Part shown: positions 33,473 to 41,774 of the stretch, in pieces | Layout of the letters: the number at the start of each line of letters is the position of its first letter | Numbering within the stretch: the stretch's first letter is position 1 | Source: an uncultured Oscillospiraceae bacterium | GTDB taxonomy: Bacteria > Bacillota > Clostridia > Oscillospirales > Oscillospiraceae | Length of the DNA: 43,083 bases | Direction of reading: 5' to 3' | Assembly (NCBI GenBank): GCA_904419145.1 | Contig: CAJFQQ010000018.1 | Location: 1 to 43,083 of the forward strand | Notes under the pieces: model-generated | What the model saw: only the letters and a program-made list of their open reading frames with translations | The model's database searches: none | Told to the model about the DNA's origin: nothing | Made by a program: the position numbers and the translations under genes

Positions 33473-34984
33473 TCACTCGTCCAGATCCGGAAGAGCCATT
33501 TCATATTTGGAGTCCATGGCGTTCTGGGAGTCCGCTGTCTGCTTGTAGCGGTTGATGGCGGCGGCGGTCTTGGCAATGGGCTGGATGGTCCCCGCGCCAG
33601 CCACGCAGCCGCCGGGGCAGGCCATGCCCTCCAGCAGGTAGCCGTTGTATTTGCCGGCCTTGGCCAGCTGCAGCATCTTGCGGCAGTTGTCCAGCCCCTC
33701 CGCGCTGACTACATTGACCTCCCGCTCGGGCTCCATGCGGCCGATGGCGTCCACCACGGCCTTGGCCACGCCGCCGGTGACGGCAAAGCCCCGGCCCGCG
33801 CCGGTGGCCTCGGTGAGGGGGACCTCCTCCTCCTTGGGGATGTCCTCAAAGCGGACGCCCTTGGCCTCGAACATGCCCTGGAGCTCCTCGAAGGTCAGGA
33901 CGAAATCCACGTCGCTGCGGATGGAGCGGCGGCTGGCCTCCAGCTTTTTGGCGGCGCAGGGGCCGATGAAGCAGACACGGCAGTCCGGGTCCTTGTACTT
34001 CTGGAGACGGGCAGTAAGAACCATGGGGGTCCGGGCCATGGAGATGCAGTCGGCGTACTCCGGAAACAGCTTCTTAGCCATGACCGACCAGGCGGGGCAG
34101 CAGGAGGTGGCCAGGAAGGGGTGCTTCTCCGGCACCTCGTCCAGAAAGTCGATGGCCTCCTCGATGGTGCACAGGTCCGCGCCCACCGCCACCTCCGCCA
34201 CGCCGGCAAATCCCAGACGCTTGAGGGCGGGGGTCAGACGCTCCGGCGTGGCCGCGGGACCGAACTGTCCCAGGAAAGCCGGGGCCACAATAGCGACCAC
34301 CCGGTCGCCCCGCTTGATGGCGTGGATGAGCTGGAAGATCTGTCCCTTGTCCACGATGGCGCCGAAGGGGCAGCTCACCAGGCACATGCCGCAGGAGACA
34401 CATTTATCCTGGTCGATCTTGGCCCGGCCGTGCTCGCCGGGGCTGATGGCGTTCATGCCGCAGGCCTTCTCGCAGGGGCGCTCCAGCTTGATGATGGCGT
34501 TGTACTGGCAGGCCTCGGCGCAGCGGCCGCACTTGATGCAGATATCCTGCTTGATATAGCTCTTGCCGTTGACGAACCGGATGGCATCCTTGGGGCAGAC
34601 CTGGTGGCAGGACTGGGCCAGGCAGCCCTGGCAGTATTCGGTGACCCGGTACTGCTTGGTGGGGCAGGAGTGACAGGCAAAGTCGATGATATTGATGAGG
34701 GGCGGGTCGTAGTACTTGTCGGCGATGGCGCTCTCTGTGACCCCTTTGCTGAGGACCGTGTGCTGGTCCACCGGCCGCAGGGGCAGCCCCATAGCCAGAC
34801 GGACCCGCTCCCCGGCAATGGCCCGCTCCAGGAAGATGGACTCCCGGTACCGGGCCTCCGTGCCCGGTACGATCCGGTAGGGCAGCTCCTCCATGCGGCT
34901 GTAGTCCCCGTCATAGGCCATACGGGCCACCTCGGTAAAGACCCGCTTGCGGATGTCCGTGACAGATGAAGGAATTCCTCTCAT
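33473..34984 (-). CDS. Monomeric [FeFe] hydrogenase, group B-like
   Basis: The start after aaaggag gives 503 residues; a longer open frame upstream covers the promoter and is not used. Two ferredoxin-type clusters are bound by Cys149/152/155/159 and Cys195/198/201/205, and additional N-terminal Cys (104-130) may bind another. The H-cluster motifs are TSCCPAW (Cys295/296), GPCAAKKLEA (Cys343) and EGMACPGGC (Cys456/460). The position of an extra Cys differs from the SPM-containing group A enzyme (here ARTPM), which fits group B. It makes or consumes H2 during fermentation. It needs HydEFG, which are not in this window. Confidence 0.93.
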   Translation of the reverse strand: MRGIPSSVTDIRKRVFTEVARMAYDGDYSRMEELPYRIVPGTEARYRESIFLERAIAGERVRLAMGLPLRPVDQHTVLSKGVTESAIADKYYDPPLINIIDFACHSCPTKQYRVTEYCQGCLAQSCHQVCPKDAIRFVNGKSYIKQDICIKCGRCAEACQYNAIIKLERPCEKACGMNAISPGEHGRAKIDQDKCVSCGMCLVSCPFGAIVDKGQIFQLIHAIKRGDRVVAIVAPAFLGQFGPAATPERLTPALKRLGFAGVAEVAVGADLCTIEEAIDFLDEVPEKHPFLATSCCPAWSVMAKKLFPEYADCISMARTPMVLTARLQKYKDPDCRVCFIGPCAAKKLEASRRSIRSDVDFVLTFEELQGMFEAKGVRFEDIPKEEEVPLTEATGAGRGFAVTGGVAKAVVDAIGRMEPEREVNVVSAEGLDNCRKMLQLAKAGKYNGYLLEGMACPGGCVAGAGTIQPIAKTAAAINRYKQTADSQNAMDSKYEMALPDLDE

Positions 34985-35024
34985 ACCGTTTCTCCTTTGC
35001 GCAAAAAATTCAGAATCCGTCCTT

Positions 35025-35053
35025 ATTATAGGGGGGAATACCGCCTCTGTCAA
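35025..35053 (-). promoter_or_regulatory. Promoter of the hydrogenase gene
   Basis: Minus strand TTGACA (35053-35048), 17 bases, TATAAT (35030-35025), both perfect matches to consensus, about 41 bases before the start codon. A gene with this promoter is probably well expressed. Confidence 0.85.
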
Positions 35054-35072
35054 GGGAATTGGTTTGCAAAAG

Positions 35073-35507
35073 CTAACGAATGGTGCCGGTGCCGAAGCTC
35101 TCCACCAGGGAGAAGTCCGGGATGTCCAGAACGGCGGTGTAGGTGAGCTGACCGTCCTCGCCGGAGAGGCAGATATCGTTGCGCCCCTCTGCCAGGGATA
35201 CGGGGACGTCGGCGGAGGCGTCCTGCGCCGCGCCGGCCTCCAGGGAGGCTCGCTGCGTATCCCCCAGGGCGACGGAGACCGTTCCGGCCTCCTTGGTGTA
35301 GGTGAGATGGAGGGTGGTGGAGAAGGGCTCCAGGGCCTGGACCGTCAGCAGGACGCCGTCCTCCCCCTGGAGGGACACCGAACCGGAGGCCACCAGGGCG
35401 GTATCCGTCTCCTCCACCTGAAAGTCGGAGAACCGCGTGGTACCGGCGCACCCGGCCAGCAGAGTGAGGGACAGTATACAGAACAGAATCAACGCTTTTT
35501 TCATCAT
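35073..35507 (-). CDS. Putative lipoprotein
   Basis: The 144-residue protein has a lipoprotein signal (LSLTLLAGC, modified Cys20) behind ggaggcgatactag. The mature part is beta-rich, with no recognised motif, and looks like a small immunoglobulin-like or carboxypeptidase-regulatory-like fold. It ends just before the hydrogenase promoter and is probably transcribed with the TraX-like gene upstream. Confidence 0.7.
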   Translation of the reverse strand: MMKKALILFCILSLTLLAGCAGTTRFSDFQVEETDTALVASGSVSLQGEDGVLLTVQALEPFSTTLHLTYTKEAGTVSVALGDTQRASLEAGAAQDASADVPVSLAEGRNDICLSGEDGQLTYTAVLDIPDFSLVESFGTGTIR

Positions 35508-35547
35508 CTAGTATCGCCTCCAAAGGGAAAAATCATACAGAATCCGC

Positions 35548-36441
35548 TCATGCCGCCAGCTGCGGCGCAAAGACCATCAGCAGCCAGGACAGGGCATAAA
35601 GCACATAGACGTGGGCGGGGTAGAACACATAGAACAGCTTCTGGAAGCCCCGGCCCCGCTGACCGTTATAGCACAGCATCAGGGGGATGGCGAAAATCTC
35701 CATCCACTGGTAGACCTCAGTGAGCAGGGCGGAGAGGGGGAGCCCCTGCGCTGTCAGCTGGTACCCCACCAGCCCAATATACGCGGCCAGCGACACCGCG
35801 GCATAGGCGGCCATCTGCCATCCCCGACGGCTGCGGAGGGCGTAGAGCAGGATGCCCTGGAGGATGAAGATGACGCCGCCGTCGGTGATGGAGGTCCAGG
35901 AGGGGAGAATGGACATGCTGATATAGGCGGCGGGGTAGCCCAGGGCCGGGATGGGGTAGCCCAAGGCGGGGATCAGGTTCACCACCGCCGCGAGGGCAAA
36001 GGGATAGAGAATGGGGATCAGGATGGCGGCGAGGCCCCGGCCGATCCGCCGCTGCCGCAGCCAGTCTATGCCCTGCCAGATGGGCATGAGCACCACAAAG
36101 TTCAGCAGGATGCCGTTGAGGGGATAGAAACCGTCGGGCCGGACCAGCACGCCGAAGTAGGCCATGGCAAAGAGCAGGCTCCCCATGGCGGCGCCGATGA
36201 TCCAGATGCGGAAAAAGTACTTCCTCCGGTTGTGGGTGTGGGCAAAGCCCTCCACCGCGCAGAACAGGAACAGCGGCGCCGCCAGGCGGCCCAGCATGCT
36301 GAACCACTCGGGGATGAGGCCGGTATATTCAAAAAAGTAGTGGATGTGGTCCAGCACCATCAGCGCCAGGGCGATGGCCTTCAGGGCGGTGCCGGAGAGG
36401 CCCCGGAAGCCGGGGCGGGAGAGGGATGCGGTAGATTCCAT
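35548..36441 (-). CDS. TraX-family membrane protein
   Basis: The 297-residue protein has about eight membrane spans and the TraX-family start LKAIALALMVLDHIHYFFEY, a GRLAAPLFLFCAVEGFAHT motif and a YVFYPAHVYVLYALSW end. TraX acetylates F-pilin in conjugative plasmids, but chromosomal Firmicutes members have unknown acyl-transfer roles. There is a small duplication in the middle: two copies of IPALGYP from a 21-bp tandem repeat, lengthening a loop by seven residues. No pilus genes are nearby. Confidence 0.85.
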   Translation of the reverse strand: MESTASLSRPGFRGLSGTALKAIALALMVLDHIHYFFEYTGLIPEWFSMLGRLAAPLFLFCAVEGFAHTHNRRKYFFRIWIIGAAMGSLLFAMAYFGVLVRPDGFYPLNGILLNFVVLMPIWQGIDWLRQRRIGRGLAAILIPILYPFALAAVVNLIPALGYPIPALGYPAAYISMSILPSWTSITDGGVIFILQGILLYALRSRRGWQMAAYAAVSLAAYIGLVGYQLTAQGLPLSALLTEVYQWMEIFAIPLMLCYNGQRGRGFQKLFYVFYPAHVYVLYALSWLLMVFAPQLAA

Positions 36442-36475
36442 GGAAAATTCTCCTTATGCTTGCGAAGGGGGCGGG

Positions 36476-36931
36476 TCAGGATTCCGCCAAGGCGCTGAGG
36501 GCGTCCAGGGCGCTCTGGGGTACCTGGAAGTCCAGCTGCAGCGGCACGGCAGCAAGGCGCAGGGCGATGCAGCTCTCCTCCGGATAGGATTCCAGGTCCA
36601 GCAGGTGGATGAGCTCCTCGCTGTTGTCCCCGACCACAGTCTCCGTGGGCTCCTGGTAGAGGGAGACCACCAGCTCCGGCTGGGCATCCTCAGAGAGCTC
36701 CCCCATAGTCCAGTCCTCGGTGCTGAGGTCGTCCACCAGGGTGTCGATGGTGTCCAGATCGGTGATGGTGCCAAGCTCCGTACCGCTGCCGTCGGTGAGC
36801 ACCAGCACCTGGGCCTTGGTGAGTTCCTCGCCGTCGAAGGTATAGGAACCGTCCTCCGACGGGGCGCCGCAGGCGGTGAGCAGGATGCCGGCCAGCGCGA
36901 GGGCCAAAAAGCAGATGGGCAGAGATTTCAT
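36476..36931 (-). CDS. Putative lipoprotein, 151 residues
   Basis: The ATG after gggaggaaggact gives a lipoprotein signal (ALALAGILLTAC, modified Cys20) and a compact acidic mature domain of about 130 residues rich in Asp/Glu/Leu. No domain is recognised. It lies 34 bases upstream of the TraX-like gene on the same strand. Confidence 0.7.
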   Translation of the reverse strand: MKSLPICFLALALAGILLTACGAPSEDGSYTFDGEELTKAQVLVLTDGSGTELGTITDLDTIDTLVDDLSTEDWTMGELSEDAQPELVVSLYQEPTETVVGDNSEELIHLLDLESYPEESCIALRLAAVPLQLDFQVPQSALDALSALAES

Positions 36932-36969
36932 AGTCCTTCCTCCCTTTGTCGTATGGATGTTTTGCAATA

Positions 36970-36993
36970 GGAGGCCGCCGTCTGGCGGCCTCC
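36970..36993. terminator. Hairpin after the YtrA-ABC operon
   Basis: A perfect 10-bp GC-rich stem (36970-36979 and 36984-36993, loop gtct) lies 7 bases past the permease stop. It has no T-run, so it may be a weak terminator. Confidence 0.5.
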
Positions 36994-37000
36994 GCGGTGG

Positions 37001-37807
37001 TTACTCCAGGTTCAGATGCCGGTGCAGGATGCGCTCGGTGAAAAAGAAGAACACCACGGCCTGCACGGCGGTAAAGAGGATCAGTCCGATCATCACCGTG
37101 TGCCAGATTTCCCAATCGCTCATGCCGTGGAACAGTTGCGCCAGGGCCTCGTCAAACTGGTAGAAGAACGTGATCCCCAGGACACTGGTGACTACGCTGA
37201 TAACGGCGTTGATGCCTACATAGGCGATGACGCTCATGGCGATGCGGTTGCGGCCAAACAGGTGACCGATGGCCATGGCCAGATACAGCTGCAGGTAACT
37301 GGCGAAAAACCCCACCAGGCACAGCAACACGAATTCCACAATGAGCAAAGGGACATTGGCGTGGTAGCGGGCAATCAGCTCCGAGAACACCTGGATGGCC
37401 TCCTGGAAAGCATCGGCAAAGTCCACGGCGCTGAGAGGGGCCAGCAGGAAAATGGAGAGCAGCGCCACCGCGATGCTGACCACCGTGGCTGCGGTGGCGC
37501 ACACCAGCTTGGAGGTAATGAGCTGCCAGGGCTTCACCGGCAGGGTGTTCATGAGATACCCCTCATCCCCCAGCAGGCCTTTGTAAAACCGCTGGATGAC
37601 GAAAATAATGGCGATAACGCACATGGCAATGAGAATCGCCATATAGACCAGACCGGCGATCCCGGCAATGATATCGCTGAATTGACCGTTCCCCGCAAGA
37701 GTCAGGGTGAACCGGTTCACCAGGGCCAGCGCCAGGGCCGCTGGCCAGATAAAGGCGAACTGCTTCCACATGGAGCGGAAGTCGTATTTCAAAAGTTTTC
37801 CAAACAT
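37001..37807 (-). CDS. ABC-2-type transporter permease
   Basis: The 268-residue protein starts MFGKLLKYDFRSMWK, typical of ABC-2/YtrC-like permeases, and has about six hydrophobic segments. A conserved loop, DEGYLMNTLPVKPWQLITSK, is a hallmark of permeases paired with GntR-regulated ATPases. Its ATG overlaps the ATPase stop by one base. It presumably exports or senses a cell-envelope compound, as YtrBCDEF does; the substrate is unknown. Confidence 0.85.
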   Translation of the reverse strand: MFGKLLKYDFRSMWKQFAFIWPAALALALVNRFTLTLAGNGQFSDIIAGIAGLVYMAILIAMCVIAIIFVIQRFYKGLLGDEGYLMNTLPVKPWQLITSKLVCATAATVVSIAVALLSIFLLAPLSAVDFADAFQEAIQVFSELIARYHANVPLLIVEFVLLCLVGFFASYLQLYLAMAIGHLFGRNRIAMSVIAYVGINAVISVVTSVLGITFFYQFDEALAQLFHGMSDWEIWHTVMIGLILFTAVQAVVFFFFTERILHRHLNLE

Positions 37808-38532
37808 CAGAAGCTCCCTCCTTCCAGAGCCTGGGCCCGGAACATCTCCCGGAACAGGGCGTCGACACTCTTGCCCTGGGTTTCTCGAATATTGTCCACG
37901 CTGTTGTGGAGAATGACCTTGCCATCCTTGAGGAAGATCGCCTCGTCCAGCACCCGTTCAATGTCGCTGATGAGATGGGTGGAGATGAGGACAGTCCCTT
38001 CCTCGTTGTAATTGGTGAGGATGGTGCTGAGGATGAAGTCCCGGGCCGCCGGGTCCACGCCGGCGATGGGCTCATCCAGCAGGTAGAGCTGGGCCTTCCT
38101 GGCCATCACCAGCACCAGCTGTACCTTCTCCTTGGTGCCCTTGGACATGGTTTTCATCTTGTCCCTGGGCTCCACGCCCAGGCTGGCGCACATGGCCATG
38201 GCCTTCTGGCGGTCAAAGTCGGCATAGAAGTCGTGAAACAGGTCAAACAGGTCCGTGGCGGCCATCCAGTCCGCAAAGTACATCCGGTCGGGCAGATAGC
38301 TGATGACGGACTTGGAGTGGACGCCGATGGGCTGACCGTCGATCAGGACTTCGCCAGAAGTAGGCTGGAGCAGGCCGCAGAAAATTTTAATGAGAGTAGT
38401 TTTCCCGCTGCCATTCGGTCCCAGGAGTCCTACGATACGGCCCCGGTCTACCTGTAAATCTACGCCTTGCAGAGCATTTTTGCGCCCGTAGGACTTGCAA
38501 AGTCCTCTGCATTGGATCAACAAATCACTCAT
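37807..38532 (-). CDS. ABC transporter ATP-binding protein (YtrB-like)
   Basis: The 241-residue ATPase has Walker A GPNGSGKTT, signature MSKGTKEKVQLVLVMAR (SKG instead of SGG, usual in this group), Walker B LYLLDEPIAGVDP and H-loop STHLI. It overlaps the regulator gene by 8 bases and the permease gene by one base, giving a tight GntR-ATPase-permease unit. Such units respond to cell-wall antibiotics in other Firmicutes. Confidence 0.92.
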   Translation of the reverse strand: MSDLLIQCRGLCKSYGRKNALQGVDLQVDRGRIVGLLGPNGSGKTTLIKIFCGLLQPTSGEVLIDGQPIGVHSKSVISYLPDRMYFADWMAATDLFDLFHDFYADFDRQKAMAMCASLGVEPRDKMKTMSKGTKEKVQLVLVMARKAQLYLLDEPIAGVDPAARDFILSTILTNYNEEGTVLISTHLISDIERVLDEAIFLKDGKVILHNSVDNIRETQGKSVDALFREMFRAQALEGGSF

Positions 38533-38890
38533 GGATTCCTTCCTCCTTCAATAGTTCAATAGCGCGTTCTCGAGACAGCCCCAGATCGGCCATGGCGGCA
38601 AAAAATGTGGTAATGATCTCCCGGGCCATTTTGCGCCGGGCGGCGTCGATGACGGCGGCGTCCTCGGTGACCATACGGCCGGCGGTGCGGTTGCTCACGG
38701 CTAACCCCTCGCTCTCCAGCTGGCTGAGCGCACGCTGCATGGTGTTGGGGTTGACCCCCGCGTCCGCCGCCAGCTCCCGCACCGACGGCAGCTTCCCGCC
38801 GGGAGGGTAGACGCCGGAGACGATCTGCCGGGCCAGCTGCTCGCTGAGCTGGAGCCAGATCGGGCGGTCGTCAGATAGTTTCCATTCCAT
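38525..38890 (-). CDS. GntR-family regulator, YtrA subfamily
   Basis: The ATG 10 bases after aaggagg gives 121 residues, the short length of YtrA proteins that have only a GntR winged helix (about 8-75: PIWLQLSEQLARQIVSGVYP, then LPSVRELAADAGVNPNTMQR) and a short dimerisation tail. YtrA proteins usually repress their own ABC operon until an envelope-active compound appears. The perfect palindrome just upstream is the likely operator. Confidence 0.92.
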   Translation of the reverse strand: MEWKLSDDRPIWLQLSEQLARQIVSGVYPPGGKLPSVRELAADAGVNPNTMQRALSQLESEGLAVSNRTAGRMVTEDAAVIDAARRKMAREIITTFFAAMADLGLSRERAIELLKEEGIHE

Positions 38891-38906
38891 CCATCGTATG
38901 CCTCCT

Positions 38907-38960
38907 TGTATTATTGTATTAAGCAATTAATACAATAATACAGATGAACGTATTTGTCAA
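38907..38960 (-). promoter_or_regulatory. Promoter and palindromic operator of the YtrA-ABC operon
   Basis: A perfect 16-bp inverted repeat (38907-38922 and 38927-38942, spacer gcaa; core ttgtatta/taatacaa) lies directly upstream of the ribosome site. On the minus strand TTGACA (38960-38955), 17 bases, TATTGT (38937-38932) places the -10 inside the palindrome, so a bound repressor would block transcription. YtrA-type sites are AT-rich palindromes of this kind. Confidence 0.75.
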
Positions 38961-39017
38961 GGGGGCTGCAGAAAATATTTTTGTGCCGGGTATGGCATCT
39001 CGACTACACACAAGGGC

Positions 39018-39047
39018 GGTATATCTGCGATAAAGCGCTCATAGTGT
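39018..39047 (+). promoter_or_regulatory. Possible SigE-type sporulation promoter of yqfC
   Basis: ggtatat (39018-39024) and catagtgt (39040-39047) resemble the SigE consensus (-35 ATATT, -10 CATACA-T) at suitable spacing, and the yqfC start follows 20 bases later. In Bacillus subtilis yqfCD belongs to the SigE regulon. Two -10 positions differ from consensus. Confidence 0.3.
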
Positions 39048-39066
39048 TCCGGTAAGGGGTGAAGCT

Positions 39067-39351
39067 ATGGATTGGAACAAAAAAGAGATGGATCTTCTTA
39101 CCCGGGCTGCCGATGTGTTCGATCTGCCGGCGGATGTGATCGGGAGCCTGCCCCATATCGAGCTGATTGGCGATTGCCAGCTGCTGCTCAGCGGTCACCA
39201 GGGGATTTTATCCTATAGCACCGAGGCCATTGACATTAACGGTGGAAAGCTGATCGTGCGCCTGGCGGGAGAGGGCCTGGAGCTGACGGCTATGAACGGC
39301 AGCGAGCTGCGGGTCAAGGGAAAGATCATGAAAGTGGAGCTGGTACGCTAG
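39067..39351 (+). CDS. yqfC: Sporulation protein YqfC (YabP family)
   Basis: The 94-residue protein matches YqfC: LPADVIGSLPHIELIGDCQL, HQGILSYSTEAIDIN and GKIMKVELVR. YabP/YqfC-family proteins act in the mother cell during spore coat or envelope formation. The ribosome site is ggtaaggggtg. The next gene, yqfD, follows within 13 bases, as in other Clostridia and Bacilli. Confidence 0.9.
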   Translation: MDWNKKEMDLLTRAADVFDLPADVIGSLPHIELIGDCQLLLSGHQGILSYSTEAIDINGGKLIVRLAGEGLELTAMNGSELRVKGKIMKVELVR

Positions 39352-39363
39352 GAGGTGAAGGCC

Positions 39364-40548
39364 ATGCTGCAGCAGGCTGTCAATTTTTTTAAAGGTCATG
39401 TGACGGTGCGGGTGGAGGGCGGCTTTCCCGAGCGGGTGCTGAACCTGTGTGCTGCCCGGCAGATCCATTTCTGGGATCTCAACTGGGAGACCCCTATCTC
39501 CTTCACCTTTACCATGACCCGGCGGAGCTTCCGGGAGCTGAAAAAGCACCAGGGGAAGCTGGGGGCGGAGCTGCAGGTGGTGGGAAGGGAGGGGTTGCCC
39601 TACTTTGCCCGCCGCTTTCGCCACCGGTACGTGCTGGTGGCGGGGCTGGGGCTGTGCATGCTGCTGCTTCTGGTGGGGTCTTTTTTTATATGGGATATCC
39701 AGATCGAGGGGAATGTGAGGGTTAGCCAGGAGGAGATCCGCCGGGCCTTGGACAAGTATGGCGTGGGCATGGGGACCTACTCCTTTTCCATCCAGTCCGA
39801 GGAGCTGCGCAACCAGATCCTTTTGGAGATCCCGGAGCTCAGCTATATTGCCGTCAATGTCAGCGGCAGCCGGGCCTATGTCCAGGTCCGGGAGCGCACC
39901 CCAAAGCCGGAGCTGGTGGATAAGCGGCAGCCGGGAAACACCGTGGCGGTCCGGGACGGCCTGGTCACCGCCGTGCAGCCCTACGACGGGGAGAAGCTGG
40001 TCCTGCCGGGTACCATGGTACAGGAGGGACAGCTGCTCATCAGCGGCGTCACCGACGATGAGCAGGCCGGCACCCGGTTCCTCCGGGGCATGGGGAAGGT
40101 CTATGCCCGGACCTGGTATAAAATGCAGTGCCAGGTGCCCGGCACCATCCGGGAGAAGGTGTATACCGGGGAGGAACACACCCGCTACGCCATCTGCTGG
40201 GGGACACGGCGGATAAATTTCTATAATAGTAGTGGAATTCCATGGGGGGATTGTGATAAAATAGTCACCAGAACCAAACTGACCCTGCCTGGGGGCATCG
40301 CGCTGCCCATCACCATCGTCAAGGAGACGTACCGCTGCTATGAGGAGCGGACGGTGGAGCGGAGCCAGGAGGAGGCGGAGCAGCTGGCCTATGCGGTGCT
40401 GGAGGCGGTTCTCACCAGCGGCATGGAGGAGGGCCAGGTGGAGCGCGAGACGCTGACGTCGGTCCCGTGGGGGGACGATATCCTGGTGGAGCTGTCGGCG
40501 GAGTGCCGGGAGCAGATCGGCCGGTTTGTGGAGATCCCAAAAGAATAG
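39364..40548 (+). CDS. yqfD: Sporulation protein YqfD
   Basis: The ATG 9 bases after taggagg gives 394 residues; a GTG three codons earlier overlaps the ribosome site. An N-terminal soluble domain (about 1-90) is followed by one membrane span (about 92-112), then a POTRA-like FtsQ-type section starting IQIEGNVRVSQEEIRRAL and a longer beta-rich tail. YqfD is made in the mother cell during sporulation with YqfC and is needed for efficient sporulation in some species. Confidence 0.92.
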   Translation: MLQQAVNFFKGHVTVRVEGGFPERVLNLCAARQIHFWDLNWETPISFTFTMTRRSFRELKKHQGKLGAELQVVGREGLPYFARRFRHRYVLVAGLGLCMLLLLVGSFFIWDIQIEGNVRVSQEEIRRALDKYGVGMGTYSFSIQSEELRNQILLEIPELSYIAVNVSGSRAYVQVRERTPKPELVDKRQPGNTVAVRDGLVTAVQPYDGEKLVLPGTMVQEGQLLISGVTDDEQAGTRFLRGMGKVYARTWYKMQCQVPGTIREKVYTGEEHTRYAICWGTRRINFYNSSGIPWGDCDKIVTRTKLTLPGGIALPITIVKETYRCYEERTVERSQEEAEQLAYAVLEAVLTSGMEEGQVERETLTSVPWGDDILVELSAECREQIGRFVEIPKE

Positions 40549-40563
40549 AGGTAATGTCCCAAT

Positions 40564-41529
40564 ATGGAGCAACGAATCAGCATCGAGCGGATGGAGCAGG
40601 CGGTGAACATCTTCGGCTCCTTTGACGAGAATATCCGCCTCATCGAGGCGGAGTTCCACGTCACCATCACCAACCGGGAGGGCGAGCTTCGGATCAACGG
40701 CGAGCCGGAGGACACCATGCTGGCGGTGAAAGCCATCAACGCCCTGCTGACCCTCTCGGCCAAGGGGGAACCCCTGGGAGAGCAGCAGGTGCGCTATGTC
40801 ATCGGCCTGGCCCGCAGCGGCCAGGAGGGGAAGATCAGTGAGCTGACCCAGGATGTCATCTGCATCACCGCCAAGGGCCGGCCGGTGAAGCCCAAGACCA
40901 TCGGCCAGAAGCACTACTGCGACAGCATCAGCCGCAACACCGTCACCATCGGCGTGGGGCCCGCCGGCACCGGCAAAACGTATCTCGCCGTGGCGGAGGC
41001 GGTGGCGGCCTTCCGCTCCAAGGAGGTCAACCGCATTGTCCTGACCCGCCCGGCGGTGGAGGCCGGGGAGCGGCTGGGCTTCCTGCCCGGCGACCTGCAG
41101 AGCAAGGTGGACCCCTATCTCCGCCCGCTCTACGATGCTCTGTTCGACATGCTGGGGGCGGAGACCTACAACAAATATCTGGAGCGGGGCAACATCGAGG
41201 TGGCTCCCCTGGCCTACATGCGGGGCCGGACCCTGGACGACAGCTTCATCATTCTGGATGAGGCCCAGAATACCAGCCGGGAGCAGATGAAGATGTTCCT
41301 GACCCGCATGGGCTTCGGCTCCAAGATGGTGATTACCGGCGACGTCACACAGATCGACCTGCCGCCGGACAAGACCTCCGGCCTCAAGGAGGCGGTGCGG
41401 GTGCTTCGGGGCGTGGAGGGCATCGGCATCTGCGAGCTTAACGACCAGGACGTGGTCCGCCACGTCATGGTCCAGCGGATCATCAAGGCCTATGACGAAT
41501 ATTACAGCCGGAAGAAGGACAAGCGGTAA
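40564..41529 (+). CDS. phoH: PhoH-family ATPase (PhoL/YbeZ type)
   Basis: The 321-residue protein has the length of PhoH/YbeZ proteins. Walker A GPAGTGKT and Walker B FIILDEAQNT are followed by ITGDVTQIDLP (sensor). An N-terminal KH-like part comes first. YbeZ works with YbeY in rRNA processing, and ybeY lies 0.9 kb downstream, the standard gene order. Its last 19 codons are repeated 186 bases further on (41657-41714), a duplication not seen in the standard arrangement. Confidence 0.94.
   Translation: MEQRISIERMEQAVNIFGSFDENIRLIEAEFHVTITNREGELRINGEPEDTMLAVKAINALLTLSAKGEPLGEQQVRYVIGLARSGQEGKISELTQDVICITAKGRPVKPKTIGQKHYCDSISRNTVTIGVGPAGTGKTYLAVAEAVAAFRSKEVNRIVLTRPAVEAGERLGFLPGDLQSKVDPYLRPLYDALFDMLGAETYNKYLERGNIEVAPLAYMRGRTLDDSFIILDEAQNTSREQMKMFLTRMGFGSKMVITGDVTQIDLPPDKTSGLKEAVRVLRGVEGIGICELNDQDVVRHVMVQRIIKAYDEYYSRKKDKR
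41471..41528 (+). repeat. 58-bp direct repeat, first copy (3' end of phoH)
   Basis: These 58 bases, coding for the last 19 residues of PhoH and the first two bases of its stop codon, are identical to 41657-41714. Copy 1 ends TAA, copy 2 ends TAG. Confidence 0.9.
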
Positions 41530-41656
41530 GCCGCCTCGGCGCAAGTGCGCCGTACAAGCGTTTTGCCTCCGGCAAAACCTTGGCGCGGGGCGGATTCATT
41601 TCGCCCCGTGCTGATGAAAATTTTGGAGTCCCCGCGGGGACGTGTCCCCGTGGGGC
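41529..41656. repeat. Hairpin-rich 128-bp insert between the phoH repeats
   Basis: The insert can fold into four short hairpins: ggcgcaagtgcgcc, gttttgcctccggcaaaac, a gcggggcg/cgccccgt stem and a ggagtcccc/ggggctcc stem at its end. Such strings of small GC-rich hairpins are typical of REP- or MITE-like intergenic elements. It begins in the phoH stop codon and ends at the second copy of the phoH 3' end. Confidence 0.6.
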
Positions 41657-41714
41657 TCCAGCGGATCATCAAGGCCTATGACGAATATTACAGCCGGAAG
41701 AAGGACAAGCGGTA
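41657..41714 (+). repeat. 58-bp direct repeat, second copy
   Basis: A perfect copy of 41471-41528, followed by the sequence that presumably originally followed phoH. It has no start codon and is probably not translated alone. Confidence 0.9.
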
Positions 41715-41774
41715 GGGCATACGGCCTGGCGCAGGCAGCAGCCAGGATGCGCCGGAAGAAGGGGAGCGTCTGCT

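Noticed and set aside
39208-41544. Very long minus-strand open frame (778 codons) opposite yqfD and phoH
   Set aside because: It is a shadow of GC-rich genes on the plus strand: no ribosome site, no family likeness, and His/Leu/Gly-rich composition typical of antisense frames.
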